Assembly: GCA_043381765.1 (NCBI GenBank)
Contig: JBHJMP010001220.1
Coordinates: forward strand, 1-20,730
Reading direction: 5' to 3'
DNA: 20,730 nt
Source of the DNA: Collodictyon triciliatum
Lineage: Eukaryota; CRuMs
In this document: piece by piece, positions 1 to 10,100 of the stretch
Numbering within the stretch: position 1 is the first letter of the stretch
How the letters are laid out: each line of letters begins with the position of its first letter
The notes under the pieces: generated by a model
What the model was told of the DNA's origin: nothing
The model's input: the letters and a program-made list of their open reading frames with translations, nothing else
Database searches by the model: none
Made by a program: the position numbers and the translations under genes

Positions 1-148
1 AAAAAAAAAAACAAAAAAACAAAAAAACAAAAAAACAAAAAAACAAAAAAACAAAAAAAAAACAAAAAAACAAAAAAACAAAAAAACAAAAAAACAAAAA
101 AACAAAAAAACAAAAAAACAAAAAAACAAAAAACAAAAAACAAAAAAA
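1..148. repeat. A7C octamer satellite at left edge
   Basis: Single C residues recur every eight bases in an otherwise pure A tract (C at 12, 20, 28, 36, 44, 52, then 63, 71, 79 and on), with slight length drift towards the right end. Read outward on the minus strand this is T7G. The first recognisable exon of the flippase-cyclase gene begins 219 bases to the right and starts in the middle of the protein, so the repeat most likely lies in an intron of that gene or just upstream of it. Confidence 0.9.
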
Positions 149-366
149 AGACGCACTTCTTTTTCATTTGGTAGACATTACTTCAGAGTAAATCTCCTGT
201 TTTCTCTTTAGAATTGCACATTTTGTATTATAAGTGCACGTTGCGAATTCAAAATTGATGAAAACCTAGACTGTTCATGATAGTGCATTTACAAAATAAT
301 ATTTTTTCGAGTCTCAAATAAAAAGTTATTTACTGACATGCTATTCCCTTTTCGTATTTTTTTCAG

Positions 367-3300
367 CTTAGTACAAATCTTTCTCCTACAAATAAGCTGG
401 CCACAGCAATACCTCTTCTATGTGTACTATTTGCTAACATGATGAAAGAAGCTTATGAAGATTGGGTAATCATTTTTTTTTTTTACAGCACAAGAGAGTC
501 TCATGGTTCTTTTCTATCGATGCAATCAAACATATCTACCAATCCTATGTCAGCTATTTGTTTCTCTTAATCCTTGTGATATTTCATTTAAAGCTGTCTT
601 TATCACTGATGCCCTAACCTTAGTGTTTCACCCCTAATGTCAAAGTTAGTAACCGATTGATACCTTTACCCACATTCCCAGAGCCGACATATAGCTGACG
701 ATAAGCTCAATAATCAGAGATGTACGGTATTTCGAGATGGAGAGTTTCAAGAAATACTATGGAAAGAGATTGCTGTGGGGGATATTTGTGAAGTTCGTAA
801 CTCTGAAGAAGCACCAGCTGACCTGGTAGTCTTGTCATCTATGGAGAAAAACGGAGTCTTTTACGTCCAGACAGCTAATTTAGATGGGTTTGAATTATCC
901 ATCGAGTAGTCACTTTTGATTAAGAATATAATGGGATAGAAAATTTTTCATTTCAAAAAATAGCCTGTCTCATTTTGTGAATTACTATGATCCAGGGAGA
1001 GTAATTTGAAGACCCAGCTGGCCATCTCGCATTATTGCAAAATAGTGATGAATAGAGAAAATCAGGAGCTTGGAGGTGATAATCGCTTTCATGTTTAAAT
1101 GAATCTACCAAGATACCGAATTATTCATTACAAACGATGTAATTATAATCATGAGACCAATATCATGCTTTTCCAAAAAATTTATATGATTTCTCAATTC
1201 AGGCCACATAAACCATGAGCTTCCAAATAAAATGATACACGAATTCATTGGTACCTTGTACAAGGACGATATAGAATGTAATTTTAATGTTCAGTTCCTA
1301 TTTTACAGCCTTTCACGGTTGATGTTAGTTCATTAGTTCATTAGTTCATCGCCCTACAAATTTATCTTATATTTATCGTATCCTAATAATATATACCCTG
1401 GTATTTTGTTAAGGTCCGCTTAGTGCGAAAAACATGATGCTGCGGGGCATGGTTCTTCGAAACACATTAGCTGTTTATGGAGTGGTAGTATTTACGGGTC
1501 CAGAGACTAAAATGTCCATGAATTCTAGATCTGCACCGTCTAAACGTAGTGATCTAGAAAAGAATCTTAACATATCCCTTGGGTGCATTTTCCTCTGGTA
1601 AACCATTTTGTGACCTACCATATCAGTTTGAATAGCTGTATCTGGGCGTATCCGTCCTCAGTCTTAGTCAATATTTTCACATTTTTACCTGAACTAGCTT
1701 GTTGATTATTTGTGTGATATCCACACTTGCACACGCGAAGTGGGTTAAGGATAAGTATGCATTACAAGAGCAAAAATATCTCAACTTGATTTATCTATCT
1801 ATCTTTTATGTGTTCTCATTCTCTTAAAGCTCTAATTTTTTATTTTTATTTTTTACTAATGAACGACCTTGCATATTTTCAATGGATAGCACAAATACGC
1901 GTTACTTGATAACTGTAACGAATGAAAGCAACTTTGAATCCGCCACTGCATTTATAACCTTTCTCATTTTATTCAACAATCTTGTTCCTATCTCGTTGTA
2001 CATTTCAATAGAGTTGGTCAGGTAATGTCCAGATTTCAAAGGCGAATTGCGCAATTAGTATATTCTTTGTACATTAAGCGATCATTTTGTCTTACTTTTG
2101 GGCTCTCTTCATATCCATTAGATTTTATCAAGCTCGTTTGATAGAGTCTGACATTGACATGTATCATGAAACAACCGATTCTCCGGCTGTCGCACGAACA
2201 TCCAACTTGAATGAGGAACTGGGTCAGATAGAGTACATTTTTACGGATAAAACTGGTACTCTGACGTGCAATGAAATGGAATTTCGAAAGTGCAGTATCG
2301 GAGGCTGTGTTTATTATGTTGGAGACCCAGAAATGGCGAGGATTTACCTTATTGTACCCAGCACATAAGAAACATGATGACAAAGCCTTCTCTGCGAATA
2401 TTTTCTAAATTTGTTACATTTACTTCATATAATCACCACCATCAATAGAATGGAATCACTAGAAGCCAAGCTGCTACTTTAAAAAGCAGTAGGTTATCAG
2501 AACATTCTCCTATGGCGGTTATTGAAGAACACTCTCTTAAAGATAAAATCATATCGAACGCAAAGGATATTCACGAGTTCTTGATGGTATAGTTACTTTT
2601 ATATTAATTCATTTGAAAAAAAATAACATCAGTGAAGACATGGGATAACCTTTTAAACTTTGAAAAAAGATAATAGAGTTCGCCTAAAATTTTAAATTTC
2701 TTTTAATTTGGTGAATGTATTTGCCAGTGTTTGGTCATTTGTCACTCTGTGGTACCAGAAATTGTTTTACCACAAGACAAGACCGCCAAAAGTGATGGTT
2801 ATGAAGAACAGAAGATAACTTATCATTCTCACAGCGCTGATGAAATAGCCTTCGTCACGTATGCATGTTTCAATTTACCTTCTCATGTTTTTAGCAAATT
2901 GCGAAAGTAATAAAAAAAATGCATATGTTTACAAATATGTAACTTGACTGCAGGGCTGCCAGCAAGTTGGGGTATCAAATAGCGGAGCGAAATGGAGACC
3001 TTCGTCAGTTTTAGCACCCAACTACTTCATCAATTTTTCTCTGTGTTTAGTACCCACACAATCACAATATATTCATACTCATTTTTGTGTGATACAAATT
3101 ATAATACTTCTAAATAATTGCGCGCGCAGTGACTATTAAGGGCCCAACTTGGGTAGAAACAATAAAAATTCTTGTTATCAATGAATTCACAAGTTCGAGG
3201 AAGAGAATGTCCGTTATTTGTCAACGTGAAGATGGGAGAGTCCATTTGTATTGCAAAGTATTTCTTATCATATTCTTATATTGAGGACCTTTGTTAATCT

Positions 3301-6300
3301 GTATAGTATGAATCATAAACGCACATGCTCAATTTACCTATTCATCAAATTTTAAAGGGGGCCGACTCGGCCATGATACCAAGAATCCAAAAGAATTCTG
3401 ATTTATTGGGCAGAACCAAGAATCATATAGACCATTTTGCCATCGAAGGCCTTCGGACGCTTGTTTTAGCAAAGGTTCTTCTTTACGAAGACGATAGACC
3501 GAAAACAAACGCAAATCTATCCTCTTATCCTTTTCCTATCATGCTATCCTCTACAAAACAAGACTAAAGTCCAATGTCATCATAGGCCACACTTGACTAC
3601 GAATTCTTTGAATTTTGGAAGGAGAAGTACATTCATGCAGCAGCGTCGATGACCGCACGAGAAATACATATGGCAGAGGTTTAGAATTGATGCACATGAA
3701 AAATGAATGTGTTTAAAGTTTGATCTATCCACTGACTTTGTCTGATATGTCCATAAAAAAAAACGCACGTATAAAAAAGATTGCAGATTTAATCGAAAGG
3801 GACCTTGAGCTATTGGGCGCATCCGCGGTCGAAGATACACTTCAGGGAGGTGTTTCTGAATCCATCACTAAGTTATTACAATCAGGTAATCCTTCTACTC
3901 CCATACACATGTATATTTTTTTTAAAAAAAAGAATAATAATCAAAGGAGTTTCTTAATAGTGATAGAAAATTTAATTTCTGAATGCACATACATGTGAAA
4001 TGTCCCTTTTCTTGTCTAGACTTGGAGTTCATATTCAAATTACCTTTTATAAAGGAATAAAGCTATGGGTTCTGACCGGCGATAAACAAGAAACTGCAAT
4101 AAATGTGGCATATTCATCCAATCTTTTTGAACGAGAGATGGGCTTATTGGTTTTGAATTACTCTGGAGAAGAAGATGTTGCTACTGGCCTCTTACAAGCT
4201 CGACAAGAGGCTGAGCAGCATTTTGTAACAATTTCGGATTCACTTCTAGCAATCACTTTTTCAGCATATACGTTCATTCCGCATCATAACACATTAAACA
4301 AAAAGGTTGAAAGTCGGAAAATTGCTCTCGTCGTTGACGGAAGGTCACTCGAGTACATCATGGGAGATAGAGATAATCAATTTTGCTTCCTTGAAATAGC
4401 CAAATTATGTGCTGCTGTAGTGGCATGTAGAGTCAGGTCGGTTCTGCATCAGCTGCAAAGTTGATTTCATTTTTCAATATGTCGGGTTAATATAATAATA
4501 ACATTGTCCTGAGGTTCAAACATGCGATTTTTTTCATATTGAATTCATAATTATATTGGTTTAAAATCCATATCCAGTCCCATCCAGAAGGCTAGTATCG
4601 TGCGGATGGTAAAGGACATAGTCAAACCTGAGGTTTCTCTCTTATAGTTTATAGACTTTATGAATGTAATCTTTATACGACCAGCCGTCAAAGAAAACAC
4701 ACTACTACCTTCTTTCATTAACACTCTCCCCCTACAGCCAATCACCCTGGCCATTGGTGATGGAGCAAACGACGTCAGTATGATACAAGAGGCTCACATA
4801 GGAGTTGGTAATTGCAGGCATACCAATGCATATACATTAAAAAAGGAAAATATTTCTTTGATTTCCGAGTTGGAGGTTTTTTTTTTTTTTAGATTATACC
4901 ATGAAAACGACAATAGGGATAACCGGTAAAGAAGGAACTCAGGCCGTTCAAAGCAGTGATTTTGCAATTGCACAATTCAGATATTTGACCAGGCTCCTGC
5001 TGGTAAACCATTCGATTAAAATTTTAAAATTTTAATTTTTTTTTCATTTGTTGGTAGGAAAAGTAATCGCAATTCCTTTTTTTCTCAAAAAAAAAAAAGG
5101 TTCATGGCCGATGGAGTTACATGCGATTGTCAAAGCTCATATTATATTCATTCTATAAGAATATGACATTTGTTTTGACCTTATTCTACTTTGTGTTCCA
5201 AAACGGGTTTTCTGGAACAACGTTGTACGAAAGCTGGCTGGGTGCTGGCTGGAATGTGGGTTGGACTTTATTGCCTGTGATTTTTGTCGGTATTTTGGAT
5301 CAAGATGTCAGGTAGAAATTCAATATATGTATGAAATCAAACATCATGAATACCTGGTGTTTCACATAAAATTTTATAACATAAATAGTATTGCTGTTGT
5401 GAAGCTAAACTTCTCACATTAATTTATTAGTGATTTAACCGCACAATCTCACCCTTTTCTATATCGCCATGGACAAGCCAAAGTATTTCTAATTTCTTTC
5501 TCTGTTTTCCACTTGATTTCCTTTTTTTTTTATGCTTTTTTTTAAATAATAATATTCGTTTTTTGAAATTAATCCAAGAAATTAATCAGTCAATTACGGT
5601 AATAGCTTGGTTTCAGTATATGGACTTTTTTGCAATGGTCTTCGGCAGGGCTTATCCACTCGCTGATCGTTTATTTCTTTGGTGTATATTCCTATCGGGT
5701 TTGTTGGGATTATACAATATCCCTAATACAAGATATTATATTACTATCTGGTTTCAAACATCTTTGTTCTTATACTTATGATTATCTGTAAGATATGGCC
5801 TCTTACTCTACATGCTATTTATATGTTTATTACCTAAATACCAATTGATAGGGAATTACTTCGGTAGACGGTAAAAGTGATGGTCTATTCTCCATGGGTA
5901 CCATGATAAACTGTGTATTGATGCTGACAGTCAACTTAAAGGTAAATGATGACACCTTTAATTTTAATTACACAAAGAAAAGAGAAGAGAAGTGGCCATC
6001 CGAATCATATTGTACGTTGTTCATACCCATGCTTTTTTTTTTTATAGATTCTAGTAAATTAACTATGATTATACCGCCAAATATGAAATCAGATTTCCAT
6101 GGAAACACTTTACTGGACCTGGGTAAACTTTTTCGCTGTTGGTTGGAGCATTGTACTATGGTTCTCATTTTCAATACTATATTCCGATGCATTGGACATA
6201 AGTTCAGATTTTTACGACGTGGGCATAAGGATTTTTCAAAAGTATGGACTTGTAATCGTACCCCCAGCTTTATAAATTCCATTTATAGAACAGTATTTTG

Positions 6301-7149
6301 GTTGGTTTTCATTTATACAAATAATTATTTTTTTTTTAAAAAAACACAACAAAAAAAATGTATAGGTATATGTTCTGGGCCAGCATTCCTCTAATACCAG
6401 TCACATGTTTTCTAGTAGATATGGCTCTTAAAGCGTAAAAATTATCGTTCACATCCAATTGTGTTTTTAGAGATAAATGCAAAGCGTATACCATGTTGCC
6501 CTTTCTAAAACTATTTTGAGATTTAATACCATTCTCTCTCTTTTTTTAATCAGGGTGAGAAAGCTTTATTTTCCAAATCCTATCGATATAATCCGTGAGA
6601 TACAGCTGACAGAATTGTAATTTTGATGATTTGAATATTACTGATATCACTGGCCAGTGTATTATATCATGCCAAGAACTCATAATGAAATTCAAATTGG
6701 ATAGGACACTTGGCGATGAACCAATGCGTTCATCTCAAAGGGCGCACGACTCAGTCCTGCGCAGAAGTGCCTCGAGAAGGCCACGATCTATTATACCGAG
6801 ACTCATATCATCTTTGAACATGAAGTAAGTTTACCCATATGCCTCAGATGAATTTTTATTTTAATAAAGAATTCAATATCATTCTTTATGAATAAATTTA
6901 TGTGACCCGATACTTACAAAAATATTCAAAATAAAACTTGAAAAGCGAAACGGATATGACAGGATATGTATGTATTCAATCACTCTATAGTAAAGATATT
7001 ATATGATTTTCTGGACCAACTCGTTTTGTTAAAAATAAGAGATCTTTGCCTCGCAGATGAATCGAAAATTTGAAAAGTCGATCAGAACACAGATGAATTC
7101 TTACACACTTGAATTTCAGAATGATGAAAAAATTGAATCACAATTTAGG
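367..7149 (+). other. P4-ATPase half: exons and catalytic motifs
   Basis: Exons read: 367-465, 682-887, 996-1075, 1203-1277, 1414-1582, 1698-~1824, ~1930-2021, 2122-2317, 2449-2586, 2728-2858, 2954-3003, 3130-3257, 3358-3474, 3586-3678, 3780-3885, 4055-4436 (possibly split by an 81-nt intron at 4225-4305), 4578-4632, 4738-4807, 4917-5002, 5100-5311, 5431-5482, 5606-5698, 5852-5941, 6093-6241, 6366-6434, 6554-6616, 6705-6824, ~7057-7149. Motifs in order: actuator DGESNLK across the 887/996 junction (usual form DGET); helix 4 PISLY with the following IEL glutamate; phosphorylation site DKTGTLT near 2246; nucleotide-binding KRMSV and CKGAD; P-domain TGDKQETA near 4075 and [13 protein letters not shown] near 4760; then VHGRWSY, FYKN and the C-terminal helices ending at the LYFPNP motif. 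All key catalytic residues (phosphorylated Asp, DGES Glu, hinge Asp pair) are present, so the domain looks capable of ATP hydrolysis. Confidence 0.93.
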
Positions 7150-10100
7150 GTTAATACAAAAACATCAATAATAGCTTACTATGATTATGATTATTATGAT
7201 TATTATGATTATTTTGTCGCGACTCTCATTTCCATTCTCATTTCCATTCTCATTTCCATTCTCATTTTCATCCCCATTTACAACCATCATCACTCTTCAT
7301 GGCGCATTAAAACTCACTTAATAGGACTACTATTACATGGTATCTGTAAATCAAACCCGGGGCTCCTTAGTTTTGATTTTGATTATATTTATCATTTACA
7401 AGTATGGATTTTCCTCGTTTGGATACGAAAATAACCCAGTCCCAGGTTCATATGGAGTAGCAGTCCTCATTTTTTGTGGTGAGCTCTTGCCTGCATACCT
7501 GTGATAACAAATTTCTCATCACCCTTACGAATAAGTAGTACCGATGAAATATCTTCACAAAATTATTTAATTGACCAAGTAACTACTCTTCCAATCTAGT
7601 GTGCTTTGTTTTGTTCTGTTTGACTCGGTATCTGCGTTATGTTTATCAGCCACTACTTTTTGCGGGCTTGCTGTGTTCTAGTATTTTCAAAGTAACATTT
7701 ATATATTCTTCTAATTCTCGAGAATAACTAACTTATGGACTCTGCTTTTGATAACAGTCTTGATAATTAAATACAATCCCGATCTTTAATTTTTTTATAT
7801 CAATAAGACCATATCTATTGATGAAAGTGGAATCATTTCGGCAACAAACTTTTCTATCATTGCATTCATTGTCTTGAGACTACGTCTCAAATACGCATTC
7901 CTTGTGGCTTTATTTGATATGCTATTTTACCTTACATTTGTCGCCACGTGAGTGAAATATTAACCCATTTCCAAATTTAACTGACCATTCAAAATGTGAC
8001 ACAATATCTATATATGTTACTCAAAATGTTGAACAAAATCAATAGGTATGTACAAATCGGACCTATGAAGCTGATTGTTTACGCTATCGTTTTATCATGC
8101 ATATTTTGTCTCGGTGCTATCAGTGCTTACAATAACGAAGTTGGGATTCGAAGAGACTTTTTGTTGCAACAAGAATTGAATGTTGAAAGAGAACAATCAA
8201 AAGTACCTACCTTGAAATTATTATCATTATTATTATTTACATATTTAGAATAATTTTTAAGAATTTTTTTTAAAAAAATTGTATCAGAGCATTAATACGT
8301 TGCGTTTGTGCATATTTAAATCCTTTACAAACCATACATTCAGGGAATATTAGAGAACATGTTGCCTCCATTCATAACCAGGAGAATGCAACAAGGAGAA
8401 AAAATCATCGCCAATGCAGAGGTTTAGTTAATCACATACTATTTTCACATATATTTTTTTGTTTTTGATATATGTACGTATAATCTCATTCTCTATAAAT
8501 ACTTTAGGAAGAAGTTTCTGTACTTTTCTGTGACATACAGGACTTCAACAAACTTGTTTTCGATTTGAAACCGAACGAGTTTGTCAGTTTGTTGGACAGA
8601 ATCTATACGAGATTTGACAAACTGAGTACGCGTCGTTCTGTTCGAAAAATGGAGACGGTTGGCCCGACATATATGGTAGAATGATTAATCATTTTTTCGT
8701 TTAAACTGTAAACAATAATTTAATTATAAAAATTCTAAGGGATGTAGTTAGTTGTTATGTTATGTATAGTAGAAGTTTATTGAGATATTCAACATCTTAT
8801 TAATTTCACAGTTTAATGTGATAGTGTAAATTTAGAAGAAGAAAAAAATAACATATTAATATATATCCCTCTTATATGTCTACAACATAGGCGTGTGCTG
8901 GTCTCCAAGATTCCAACAATAGTCATGCTTTGGCTGTATGTCAGTTAGCTTTCGATATGCTGGATGAAATATCAAACTTTCAAACACCAAAGGGAGAACA
9001 GATAAGGTTAATTTCTTATTCTAATAATCCGTGCCGTTATCTGGAGCATATCAATATATATGTAGCTGTTTGCCCTACTCCTAATGCTTTGATTGTATTC
9101 AATCTCAGAATCCGAATAGGCGTCAATACAGGAAGAGTAATATCAGGCGTTGTTGGGTATAAGAAGCCACAATTTTGCCTTTTTGGTGACACTGTGAGAA
9201 TTACATTCAAATTTCAACAAAAAGAAATAAACATAAAGAATGATTGATATGATTGTTTTTCTTTAACAAGCCCAGTGATAATATGATAGAACTTGGCAAT
9301 AATATATTGTATATTCATGTGTAAACATATATAGGTTAATACAGCATCACGGATGCAATCTACAGGGATAATTTCATCCATTCAAGTTTCGGAGTCTACA
9401 TTTAAGCTACTTCAGGGATACTATGATGGCGAACCCAGAAAGGTATGACGAAAGGGGCTTATTTGAAAGGAAGAACTAATGATAATAAATCAAAAATACT
9501 CGATAATATTCAATTAATTTGTTACTGAAAATGAAGGTATAAGTATTTCTATTTCATTAATACGTATGTTGTTATTTATTTATTTATTTATTTATTTATT
9601 ATTATTATTATTACTATTTCAACCAAAAAGCTTAATTATATTTTTGTCAGGTCTATGTGAAAGGAAAGGGAGAAATGACTACTTTCATATTATCGAAGCG
9701 AAGACCCTTGACAGTTGCTGGATTATCTCTCAATCTGACAATGCTTGTAAGGCTTCATGACTCACTTCGAATAGACAAAAATAGTTATGGTAACTTGGTC
9801 AATTTTATACGAAACAGTGGATAAAAAGTAGTTAATTTTTCTTCTCTTATTGAAATAGACACAACAGAGCCTGGAGATTAAATCAGAAATGCAAATCCCT
9901 AAGGAAAATGTGATCCATAAATAAAATTTTCAGTTTTAGAATAACACTACTTCCTGATCTGGCCAAAAAGCCACTTTTTACCTTGTCAAGTCATCATTCT
10001 ACGAAATACTAGTTCATTTTATTAAACAAATTTAATATCTAAGGAAAATCATGCTTCAAAAAATGTTGATGAAAGGGAAAAGATTCCAATGAACATGATT

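Noticed and set aside
1-148. Left A7C repeat as a true telomere of a small chromosome
   Set aside because: The first exon (367) starts mid-protein and I found no convincing N-terminal P4-ATPase exon in 149-366, so the gene should continue to the left. Kept only as an open question in the findings.
7057-7434. 125-codon open frame with Tyr/Asp and SILI repeats as a separate protein
   Set aside because: It runs from a genuine exon through intronic tandem repeats. The conserved membrane exon from 7325 is in another frame.
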